A DNA stretch of 64,000 nucleotides from Sequoia sempervirens. Taxonomy: Eukaryota > Streptophyta > Pinopsida > Cupressales > Cupressaceae. Below the pieces are notes generated by a model that saw nothing but the letters and a program-made list of their open reading frames with translations, had not been told where the DNA came from and did not search any database. The DNA is taken from assembly GCA_007258455.2 (NCBI GenBank), contig VDFB02195886.1, positions 288,450 to 352,449 on the forward strand. Direction: 5' to 3'. The position numbers and the translations under genes were made by a program. The stretch's first letter is position 1; each line of letters opens with the position of its first letter. Of this stretch, positions 55,002 to 64,000 are shown in pieces.

Positions 55002-55015
55002 ATACATCAATCATT
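55002..55015. repeat. SINE copy 2 target duplication, right
   Basis: Perfect copy of 54840-54853. Confidence 0.88.
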
Positions 55016-55278
55016 CAATCCTCTACACAAAACCAAAATTTCTCTTCAAACCAGCCTAATAAATGCTATATGGAGAGGGACTCTTCAAGACATTCTAGAA
55101 GACAAAGATCACATTCTCCTCTTATGAGACAAGATTCTTTGTCCCCATCACCTAAACATAGATCTTGGTCTCCTACTTCAGTTGTGAAGGAACATGGACA
55201 TGTTGATCAGTCAATTGTTCTTGCTAATCGCTTTGATGTGTTGCCTCAAGTGGAGGACCCCTCTAATTCTACTTAATC

Positions 55279-56220
55279 ATGATTTATAAAACATTATCTT
55301 GGAATGTTATTAGGCTATCTCTCCCTCACCGTAGGTTTGAAGTCAAGGAAGTTATTGTCAAATGGAAACCTAATATTGTATTCTTGCAAGAAGTCAATAT
55401 TAATGGCTCTCATCTCAGTTCTTCTTTATTTAGCATATGGAAAGGTGCATCTTTGTTTTATATGCTGCATAGAAAAGACAAGGGGGTTGTAATTGGTTTA
55501 GCTCCTTGGATTAGAAGGTTTTTCATTGACAAAGGTGATGATCCTTCACATAGCTGCTCTTGGATCCTTACCTTTTTCAATGAACATCCCATTGGTTTAT
55601 GTTCAATTTATGCTCCTAGCATTGCTAAAGAAAGATGTGAGTTATGGGAATGGATGACTGGTCATCTTCCTCATGTTGATTAGGTGATTGGAGGGGACTT
55701 CAATTTGGTGGAACATCTTGTTGATCTCAGTTGGGATAATCATGTAAAATTAAGTAATGAGGATTTTGATAAATGAATTTTCTATCGTAATTCTCTTTGG
55801 GTTATAGACCCTATTAATAAAAATAAGTCAAATCATAAATCTAACTAGTTTATTTGGACAAATTGTAGGTTGGGTGTTGATAGGGAACTTAGTTGTTTAG
55901 ATAGGTTTTATATCTCCCCCAACCTACAATTGATCCAAGACTCCATGGGAAATCTTGTGAAAGTTGACTACTCTACTACTCTCTCAAACCATTTCCCTAT
56001 TATTTGTGAGTTTTCAAGAGAAAGTGTTATCAAGGAGGACTCTTAGCTACCCTTTAAACTTAATACTTCCCATATTAAAATTCCCTCTTGTGCTAATTCT
56101 TTGGTTGGTATTTGGAACTCCATCCCTAAACCCAAAGAAGGTGAATCTTATAGGGATTGGTGGCAAGTTGTTATTTCTCAATGTGTAGATTTCTTATGTG
56201 TTTTTGGTAAGAGAATGGAT
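55279..56220 (+). pseudogene. LINE ORF2 endonuclease domain, broken
   Basis: The frame opens with MIYKTLSWNVIRLSLPHRR and continues VKWKPNIVFLQEVNINGSHL, then GLCSIYAPSIAKERCELWEW. These are the SWN, QE and IYAP blocks of the apurinic-type endonuclease that nicks target DNA. A TAG at 55681-55683 stands where Trp is usual, and right after it the frame gives VIGGDFNLVEH, the GDFN catalytic block. The later part (55850-56000) has further stops around FIWTNCRLGVDRELSCLDRF. The fold is recognisable and the gene is dead. Confidence 0.85.
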
Positions 56221-57550
56221 TGGTAGCATATACATAAAGAAAAATCTCTACAAGGAAAGCTATAAAAGAATAGGAAGTTACTAAACCTTAATCCAAATGA
56301 CATTAATATTCAAACTTCCATGGCCACTATTGAAACTCAGCTCCATAAACTAGATATGTACAAGGGAAAAGACACACAAATCATAGCTAGATTACATTGG
56401 TGTAAAGAGGGTAATAAAGGTTCTAAGTTTTTTTTAACTACTTAAACTATAAGCATAAAAAGGAGTATATTGGATCAATTCAAGATGAGAATGGAAGGAT
56501 TTATACAAACCCTGAAGAAATCAAGTTCATATTCCAAGATTTTTATGAGAAACTTTTTAGAGAGGAATCTCATTGGAATGATGTTCAATTGATATTAGAA
56601 GATATTTTTTAAGAAATCATTCATAGAAAGGTGGACCAAGAGTACAATCATTTTCTTGATTGTGACCTCTCTATCGAAGAGTTGGAACATGCTTTTTTTT
56701 TATGGCTCCTAACAAAATCCTAGGGATTGATGGGTTATCAATTGAATTTTACCAAACCTTATGGAAACATATTAAGGATGATTTTTATTGCATATATTTG
56801 GAGGTGGTGAATCAAGGATCATTAGGATCAAATATTAACAAAGGTCTAATCAAGTTTTTGCCAAAAGGTAAAAATTCATATCTTATTTTTGGGTGGAGGC
56901 CCATTACATTTCTTAATACCTCTTATAAGATTATTGTTAAAGCCTTAACCACTAGGATTAAACTAGTGGCTAAAAGGATTGTCAGACCAGAACAAACAAT
57001 GTTTCTTAGTGGTAGATTAATCCTTGATAATTTAATAATAGTGTGGGAAACTAGAGAGTGGACTCAACAAATAGGACAAAATGCTTTATTGGTAAAGCTT
57101 TATTTTGATAAAGCTTATGATAGAATGAAGTTGAGCTTTATTATTAAGATGTTGCAGTGGTTGGAATTCAGTCCCAAATTATGTAAGCATGTTCAAATGT
57201 TGTTTAATGAGGCAAATTACCAGTTAGTGATTAATAAGTTCTCCTTGTCTTATACTTTTCCTTTACAGTGGTCTATTAGACAAGGCTTCCCTTTGTCGCC
57301 ATTCCTTTATGTTCTAATTGTTGATTCTCTTGGTTATTCACTAGAAAAATACAATCATATGAATCTGATTAAGGGAATTTGTATTCCTAACAATGAGGTT
57401 GTATTAAATTCACATTTTGTTGATGACAGTTTACTCTTTATTCAAAAATTTGAATCTAAAATTAGGAATGTTCAGCAGGTTTTAAATGTTTATTGTGGAG
57501 TTTCAAGCTCAAAGTTGGCTCATCATAAAATTGAATTCATAATGATCTAG
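56221..57550 (+). pseudogene. LINE ORF2 reverse transcriptase domain
   Basis: Broken frames from 56220 give the linker (ARLHWCKEGNKGSKFF). A continuous frame at 56702-57550 (282 codons) holds the reverse transcriptase: NKILGIDGLSIEFYQTLW, then FGWRPITFLNTSYKIIVKAL, RPEQTMFLSGR, KLYFDKAYDRM (Asp of motif A), RQGFPLSPFLY and HFVDDSLLF near residue 235 (motif C, FVDD). It would copy element RNA at the nicked target. The frame ends at a stop near SKLAHHKIEF. Frame breaks upstream and downstream show that it is not functional. Confidence 0.9.
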
Positions 57551-58850
57551 TTTGATTCAATCCTAGACTAGATTCCTAGGGAATGGAAACAAATAAAACA
57601 TGGGCAGATTACAAGGTGTCTTGGTATACCATTTGGTTTAGGGGTTACACTTCATGATATGTGGAATTGGTTTCTCAATAAACTAAAATATAAAATCTTT
57701 AATTGGGGGACTAAATTCCTTTCTTTAGTTGGAAAAATACAAGTCATAAATCGGATTTGTCTAGCCTCCCATGTCTATTACTCTTCCTATTGGACTCTCC
57801 CCAAAAGAGGCTATGAGGACCTAAATAAACTCATTCGCCAATTTTTATGGTCAACTTGGGATGGAAAAATGGTTTTTAGGGCCTCTTCTTGGCTACAATG
57901 TATACAACCTAAATGTAAAGGGGGGTTGGGAATTTTGGATCCCAAGACTCGAGGGACTTGCTTATGTGCTAAGTTGGTAATAAGAGTCGTGTTAGGAGAA
58001 GAGCAATAGAAAATTTTGGTTTAACATCGTATTTCTCAAGTTGTGAATAACAAGTGGAAAAATGTGGGATGGCAGGATAAAATCCTTCTCGCATAGTTTT
58101 TTTGTGTTAAAGCTTCCTTCCCGCTGCAATCTATTTGGAATGCTTGGCAACAAGTCTACAAGTTTTTAAATTGGAGATGTAACTCTTTATAGCATGGTTT
58201 TAGCTTTGCTACTTCTTCGATTTGGTGGAACAAAATTGTTCAATATCATGGATAGCCACTTTCTATCATCTTTTTTAAACAGACTCTACTTTTCAAAAAA
58301 AGAGTGAATCAATTTAATAATATTTAGAACTTTGATTCTTTGGATTGGGCTAGTTGGAAAGATATCAAGGATTCCTTTAATCTAAATAATAGGTTTAAAG
58401 GATTCACGGTTTTTTGTGAAATTTTTGGTTCCTATAGAGATCCTTATGAAAGTTTGCACTTCCCTACATTGCAACTCTTTAAGGATTGGTTGTGATTTGA
58501 CAAATTTCCTTTCTTATGTTTCCCCCTAAAGAAGATTTACTGTAAGCTTCTTCCAAACATGAAATTGAACCCAAGACTTAACAACAAATGGAATTGTAGA
58601 TTTCAAGAGAAGAAATGGAGAAGACTTAGTGCCCAAATTTGGAAATCCAAGGCTAAAGCTAATACTCATTTTTTTTCTTGGAAAGTCATGCATCATAAGT
58701 TGCTTGTAGGGGATAGATTAAAGAATTTGAAGCTCTAAATAACTAAATGCTCATTTTGTCAATGAAGTGAAAGCACAAAACATATTTTTGGGATTGTTTT
58801 AAAGCAAAAAAAAGTGGAACATAATTTTTGGCCGGCTTCCTACGGTTTTT
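57551..58850 (+). pseudogene. LINE ORF2 C-terminal region
   Basis: After a stop the same reading direction gives RCLGIPFGLGVTLHDMWNW, then FLSLVGKIQVINRICLASHV and KGGLGILDPKTRGTCLCAKL, a block common to plant LINEs behind the reverse transcriptase. Near 58620-58790 come LSAQIWKSKAKANTHFFSWK and CSFCQ, a zf-RVT-like end. Several stops interrupt it. The last two blocks correspond to the minus-strand fragments at 4559-5524. Confidence 0.8.
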
Positions 58851-59440
58851 AGTCATGTATTATGATGGAAAGAAGCATTATTTGGTTATAGACTTCATAA
58901 TAATTTAATTACATATACTATGAGAGTGTATTTTGTTGCATCTATGGAAAATAAAATGTTTAGCAGTGTTTTCAAACCACATTTTGTATCAGGAAATAGG
59001 CATTCTAATGTTTTACTTTGACATCATGTTTCAATTTATTTATTTTGTTCGCAGTGAGAAAGGGGACTCAAAGATGATGATTTCAGCAAGAAGCTGGACG
59101 AGATTAAAGATTAGTTTCTATAGCTACATGGGAGAAGTTTTATGGTGCCAAACAGTTTGAGAACTTTAAATTTAAATTATAATTGGTTGTGTTCCCGCTA
59201 TTGTACTTGTGGCTAATTTTCAGCTAGGTTATTGTGTATGTAAACCATATCTGGAGTTGTATGTTCTATTTGTGATGTTTTGTTGGCTTCTTACTTGCAA
59301 CTAGGTTATTGCAGTAGTCTAGCTATGTTTATGTTGTTGTTTGAACTGTTGTTCTTAGTTCCTTCTTTCTCAACCCCTTTTTTGGACTGAATTTTTTATT
59401 ATTCTATTTGTATCATTTCAGCTTCATCAATACAAAAAAA

Positions 59441-60645
59441 AGCACACACACTTTTATGTATTCACCTTCTCTACCCAATTATCATATTTATCTATAGATC
59501 TAGCCTTGTATATCCATTAGCCACATGGATTTAATTTCTTACCTACTTTAGGACCTTTTCCTAGTCAAAAAGCGACCCCATAATCTCAAGATTTTCCTCT
59601 TTCTTTCTAAAATTTGAATTCAAATTTTGGCTTACTAGCCCCATTCACCTTCCTACCTTGAGTTGAATAAACAAATATTTTATACACTTTGATGTTATGT
59701 GCAAGTATTCAAAAAAAATCAATACAAAATTTTTTAATCATCTAGAATACACATGTTTTATCTCATCCTAGTGCATTAGAAGCAATTGATACTGACATAT
59801 TTCAATTTGGTGCACTGAAAAGATGTAATAAATCTACATACTAGGGTCCTTGCCCAATATTTTTTATTTTTTGTACATATTCCTAAGTGATTGACCTAAG
59901 AGAACATGTCTCTTCATGAGTCAATCCTTACAATATATTTCTAAATACTACCAACCTCGCAAAAATTAGGCAAGGAAAAGAGTTAAAATACATTGTGTTC
60001 GAGCATGAATTTGGACTTAGAGGACTAGTTTGTGACTACAAACTTATCCTTGACCAACAAAATTATCCTATAATAGAACACAAATCCTAACCAAATTCTA
60101 AAATATATCACTATTAGCAGGACATTCGTTTATGAATAACTTTCCTAATTTATTTATTACAAATTATTAAATTATCAATTTCACTTATACTAATCTAAAC
60201 TAATTTATTCTCAATTAATTTTTTTAATTAATCTAAAAACTTTATCTTCTTAAATTATAATAAGAATGTACTAAATTCATTGTGTGATATCCATGCCTTT
60301 TTGTTAAATAGGAGGTGTAAGGGCTTGTTATTTATTTATTCTTGTCCTGAAGGTTTGTGGTTTGTGGGTCTAATAATTGTAAGGTAGCTAAATGTTAAAA
60401 TAATGGTCTTTATTGGTAGTTAGGGGGGCACTATCTAAATGAATAAATTATTGTCTCTTATAATTGGCACATTTGGCTTTACATGCCAACCTTTTCCAAA
60501 GCTCTATTCACTTTGATATATCCAATACAAATGATATTTTACTACACAACTTAAAATTGAAGTATATCCTGCTTAGTGGAGACTTTTGCTTCGTTATAAT
60601 AAATTTGAACTTTTTAATTTTTAATTTGTGTCACGTGTCTTTAAT
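59441..60645. other. No gene seen
   Basis: AT-rich DNA downstream of the LINE, with no supported feature. Confidence 0.45.
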
Positions 60646-60812
60646 AAAGGAGAGGCAGACGGAGGAAGGGAGGTGAGGAGGAAGGGAGCGGCAGACGGAG
60701 GAAGGGAGACGAGGAGAAAGGAAGAACGGAGGAAGGAGAGGAAGGGAGAACGAAGGAAGGGAGATGAGGAGGAAGGAGAACAGAGGCAGGAGGATGAAGA
60801 AGTATATATAAA
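60646..60812 (+). repeat. Polypurine GGA/GAA-rich tract
   Basis: About 165 bases are almost free of pyrimidines on the plus strand, built from GGAGGAAGGGAG, ACGGAGGAAGG and similar words. GGCAGACGGAGGAAGGGAG occurs twice at a step of about 40 bases. The long frames on both strands here are side effects of the composition. Such a tract could adopt triplex (H-DNA) structure. Confidence 0.85.
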
Positions 60813-60884
60813 AAAGAAGAACGGAGGAAGACAGGTGAAAGGTAGACAGGTGAAAGGTGGAAAAAGATACAACTGTATGAGACA

Positions 60885-60970
60885 AAAATCGGGGATGGGG
60901 TTCCCCATTGTGACCCTACTGGTTCATAGCTCCAGTCAAAAGCGTTTACCAATCAAAAAAAAAAAAAATG
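60885..60970 (+). mobile_element. SINE family 2 tail, 5'-truncated or chimeric copy
   Basis: Plus-strand text GGGGATGGGGTTCCCCATTG, then GGTTCATAGCTCCAGTC, AAAAGCGTTTACCAATC and a run of A matches the 3' half of the two SINE copies at 48.4 and 54.9 kb. The tRNA-like head with boxes A and B is absent, and the polypurine tract stands upstream instead. No target duplication was found, so truncation and chimerism cannot be told apart. Confidence 0.7.
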
Positions 60971-63079
60971 ATCTTATCCATTGAATAGTTATGAGAAAGA
61001 AATGTCTTATCAAATAAATGTTTGTATTTTCAAGGTAATTTTTATTTGGTGATGTGTTTGTATTGAGATAATGGTTTAATGTAGTATTTTTTAATTTATT
61101 TTTGAAGTTGGATTTATATTTTGATAATTTGATCTTATCTTATTTATTTCTATGCATTTCTTATATAGTTCACATTTATTATATCTTTTGTGAAATAGAA
61201 TTTTGGAATTCGAAAATAACATAAATAAATGCACTTAGCTAATCTTAGTTGTTGAAAGATAAAAGTCTATTGTTTTAACCATAAGTTTTGAATTGTAACT
61301 TAGTATCACAACTTCTTATATGTGTTAGAAGTAGAGCTACTGATTTGAGATAGGTTTTTCTTAGAATTTTGTAGATTAATCACATGCATGTGGAATCAAT
61401 TGCACACTTGCATATTTGACCCCCAAATTTTCAAAGAAATTTTGATCAATTCTTGCCCATGTCTTTCCTACAATGAACCAATTTGATATATGTTGATTGA
61501 TTATTTCTATGTATTAATATTTAAAGACATTCAATGGCATTCACTTTAATAATGAAGCAAGTGTTTGAATATAATTCAAATTTTTAAAAGGACCATCTTA
61601 GGATTACTTCAACATATGTCCCTAATTTTATTTGGTTGAATTCATAGGATGCAAAGAATTGAAGAAGAGGACAAATATACATGAAAGTAAATATAATATA
61701 TAGATAAGTATGTAAACATATGAATCAGGTAAAGAAATAGTAGCAAGGAATAGGAGCATCCTAGAGCATTTGTAGGTTCAAAGCTTGATGCCCTTGATCT
61801 TTTTCATGATTATAAATTCAATTATATTAAGGGGTTGACCTAGGAGAACACAACTCATGCATCCCTTGGGTGTAATTATTAACATTTAGAGATGAGTAGA
61901 AATCAAAATGGAGTGCAAACTAGAAGAAATCATTTAGTAGGATCAAATCCATGAGTTATAGAATGGATTTGTCAAAATGCAAATGATCTATGGGTGTGAA
62001 TTTGGCCTATGTAAAAGACAAAATATATGATAGTTTTAAGATATTTTCTAGATAGTTTGGAATCATTTTTAATCCTAGAGATAAATATGTTTAGTGACAT
62101 CAAATTCACCATCCATCTTCATTTCTAAAGTTAAGTGCCTAAACCCTATATGCATTTAATTTCCTACCTCAACATCTAATTGTTTAATTATTAGCTCCAC
62201 GTCTATCATTTATTTATCTAAGTTAATTGATTCTTAAGTATGTGTCTTATTGGATAAGCCCAGATTAAGTTTAGAGAAAGTTTATTTTCCTTTACATTTT
62301 TGCAAAACGTTCATTCTAATAAGGTTTACAACTTCACTATTTTTTAAGGATCCAAATCTATACTTTCTAATGGAATTATCATTTTCTAGATGTTGTTAAG
62401 GTTTATATTCCTATGCATTACTCTTTTATTCTTATATTTTTTCCTAGGGTTTGTGCTTTATTGTGTGATATCAATTTTTCCACTCTTGGCTGCTATAGAG
62501 TCAAAAAGTGCCTACTTTACAATTACTAATCTATGTATTGGACTCATTTTAGTGTTTATTCCCTTCACATGTTATAGGTTGCATTTAACCCATTCTTCAA
62601 TATTTTTACCTTCATTGGATTGCTAAATTTTATCTCTCATCAAATCATAACTTTTTCTAAGCCTACTTTTACTTGGACATATTTGCATTTGCTAAGGTGA
62701 CATTGTCTTTTCAATAGCATTCTTGACACTTGAATCAATCTATACAAGCACTAACTCCCATGCACATGCCTTCCAATGGCTAAAATCTAACTTCTATAGT
62801 TTATTTTTTTCAATGAACTATTAAAGTTCCTTCTAATATCTCCCTAATTTTTTCAACAAAATAACAATATTCTACAGATCAATAAGATAGTTTTTAAACA
62901 TATGTCTCTTTATCTTGATATACTAGAAACATTCTAAAAACACTCACAAAAGCTTCTTAGGATGGGACATGATTTCTTATTTATAGACCTATGGTGATCA
63001 ACTTTGTTTAAGGATAGCAATAAATATGTGAGAAAATGCAATTTTTTTAAAGGGTTGGGAAGCCTAGTGTAAGAGAAAA
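60971..63079. other. No gene recognised
   Basis: AT-rich DNA. A hydrophobic 78-codon frame at 62390-62626 has no recognisable domain. This may be decayed internal retrotransposon DNA leading into the integrase fragment that follows. Confidence 0.4.
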
Positions 63080-63960
63080 GATGCCACTACAACTAGCACT
63101 AGCTTTAACACTTTCGAGAAATGGGCTATTAACCTAAATGACCCCATTAATCCTCTATATCACAAGTCTCATGCAATTTTTATCATAACTAGCATTGGAT
63201 ACTTGACAATATAGGTAGAGGTTGAGTCTACAAAGTATTGCACAACAAGGATTGTTCTATTGTTATCTATGAGAATATATAGTCCCAAGATTTTAATACC
63301 CTTTGAGCATCATATGTGATCAAAGAAAACGTTTCATGAATGATACTACTAAGGAGTTGAGTTGATTGATAAATTCATGATTACCCACAACAAAAGCACT
63401 TCTTATCACCCTTTAGAAAATGGTGTAGGTGAAGTCTTCAACAATCTTGGAACAATATTGACATTTTTTTCCATATCAACACCATTGCTTTGGATATGAA
63501 GATACCATCAATTATATAGGCTTATAGGGCTACATATAAGAGGTTGAAAATTTTATATTTCTCCCTATTTAGATTTGGACATAATGCAACACTCCCAATG
63601 TAATAATATATAGTCCACATTTTGAGGTTGCTTATCTCAATGAGATTGAACAAAGAGAAATCTATCATGAAGAGACTAATACAATTATACAAAAACTAGA
63701 TAAGAAAAGATTTATTGGGGCATACAATCAAAATTAAGAGAATATAAGATGAAAGGCCTTGCATGATCACAACATAAAAAGTAAAGAGTTTAAACTTGGA
63801 GATATAGTGCTAATGTACAATAGCAAGTTTAAGAAACTAGGAAAATTGAAATGTAATGGCTAGGTCCTTATCAAATTAATCACATTTCAATTTTGGTGTG
63901 GTTAAGCTGAAAAAATTGAATGATAAGTTGAATGGTTATGTGAATGGCACAAGAAAGCAT
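63080..63960 (+). pseudogene. Decayed Ty3/gypsy integrase, C-terminal half
   Basis: Broken plus-strand frames give KWAINLNDPIN, then ITHNKSTSYHPLENGVGEVF (the H..ST.YHP..NG..E block with the catalytic Glu of the DDE triad). Next come LNEIEQREIYHEE, KALHDHNIKSKEFKLGDIVL and YNSKFKKLGKLKCNG. The last blocks match the C-terminal integrase domain of plant gypsy polyproteins (..F..GD.VL......K..GKL...W). Several stops and frameshifts are present, and the start of the integrase is poorly readable. The polyprotein end or the 3' LTR should lie beyond the window. Confidence 0.7.
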
Positions 63961-64000
63961 AATGTGTGCGGGGTTAGACGAGAAAACTAAAGAAAAAAAA

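Larger units (their letters stand above)
53830..55276 (+). pseudogene. LINE ORF1 remnant (DUF4283-like, Ser/Arg tail)
   Basis: Broken frames read FFLRGIPFENDFYKWDKIN, then (after a stop) GWEIDPLRGLGKGYVSCKF and AQAMLQYGTWVIYGKIYYLQ followed by AWSLEGSF. The pattern 'F.S...A..ML..G.W...G.......W' is that of the DUF4283 domain at the front of plant LINE ORF1 proteins, which bind element RNA. The 3' part, after the SINE insertion, is a continuous frame to 55276 rich in Ser, Arg and Pro (SRRQRSHSPLMRQDSLSPSP). It ends LANRFDVLPQVED, a common ORF1 ending just before ORF2. Its apparent start at 54944 lies in SINE sequence. ORF2 begins two bases after the stop. Confidence 0.65.
53830..59440 (+). mobile_element. 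Long L1-type LINE, broken
   Basis: A non-LTR retrotransposon in which the order ORF1 (DUF4283-like), endonuclease, reverse transcriptase, zf-RVT-like end and 3' untranslated region can be followed for about 5.6 kb. It ends in an A-rich tail (AATACAAAAAAAAG) near 59440. The 5' end is uncertain. Many stops and frameshifts make it inactive. It is of the same family as the minus-strand fragment at 4.3-6.1 kb, with shared protein blocks and similar 3' text. A SINE is inserted at 54854-55001. Confidence 0.85.

Noticed and set aside
60621..60984. Long overlapping frames on both strands (up to 118 codons)
   Set aside because: They come from the polypurine tract, which lacks stops because of its composition. 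The predicted proteins are Arg/Glu/Lys/Gly or Ser/Pro/Leu repeats.
1..64000. CRISPR arrays, bacterial operons, tRNA or rRNA genes
   Set aside because: The direct repeats seen are tandem duplications or transposon ends without spacer structure. No full tRNA cloverleaf outside SINE heads and no rRNA core was recognised, and the gene structure is eukaryotic.

Overview
The window looks like a stretch of a large, repeat-filled plant nuclear genome. It is AT-rich, has one intron-containing plant receptor-like kinase gene, and is otherwise mostly retrotransposons of plant type: Ty1/copia, Ty3/gypsy, L1-like LINEs carrying a DUF4283-like ORF1, and tRNA-derived SINEs. Very low gene density, long introns and much decayed LTR sequence would suit a gymnosperm, but no marker in the window fixes the species. 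No tRNA or rRNA gene, CRISPR array or bacterial feature was seen.

Layout. 0-4.3 kb: an unidentified minus-strand coding-like remnant, a GC-richer block, and AT-rich low-complexity DNA with short tandem duplications. 4.3-6.1 kb: a 5'-truncated minus-strand LINE. 10.3-12.8 kb: a broken plus-strand LINE endonuclease region, split by unrelated DNA that holds a tRNA-derived SINE with a perfect 20-bp target-site duplication. 14.3-28.9 kb: LTR remnants, tandem arrays (2 x 156 bp, 3 x 85 bp), a decayed gag and a diverged repeat pair. 32.1-38.55 kb: a complete copia element with 530/531-bp LTRs, a 5-bp target duplication (GATAC), primer-binding site, polypurine tract and all pol domains. It carries a gag frame change and one nonsense codon. 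41.4-46.5 kb: the only convincing host gene, a six-exon receptor-like cytoplasmic kinase on the minus strand. 48.4-51.6 kb: a second SINE family and two related LTR-like blocks, followed by a 100-N gap. 53.8-59.4 kb: a long, broken plus-strand LINE, related to the 4.3-6.1 kb copy and itself hit by a SINE. 60.6-61.0 kb: a polypurine tract joined to a SINE-type tail. 63.1-64.0 kb: a decayed gypsy integrase running to the window edge.

How the parts relate. The kinase is the only functional candidate. Its intron 1 holds an irregular repeat with an AATCCACCTA core, and its intron 5 holds a fold-back cluster of TTCACCG motifs. The retroelements show a nested history: a SINE inside a LINE, a SINE in DNA that splits another LINE, and a fairly recent copia in older repeats. 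The observations most worth a second look are the slippery heptamer in exact -1 phase at the copia gag/pol overlap, the intronic fold-back and minisatellite of the kinase, its probable N-terminal frame break, and the two SINE families.
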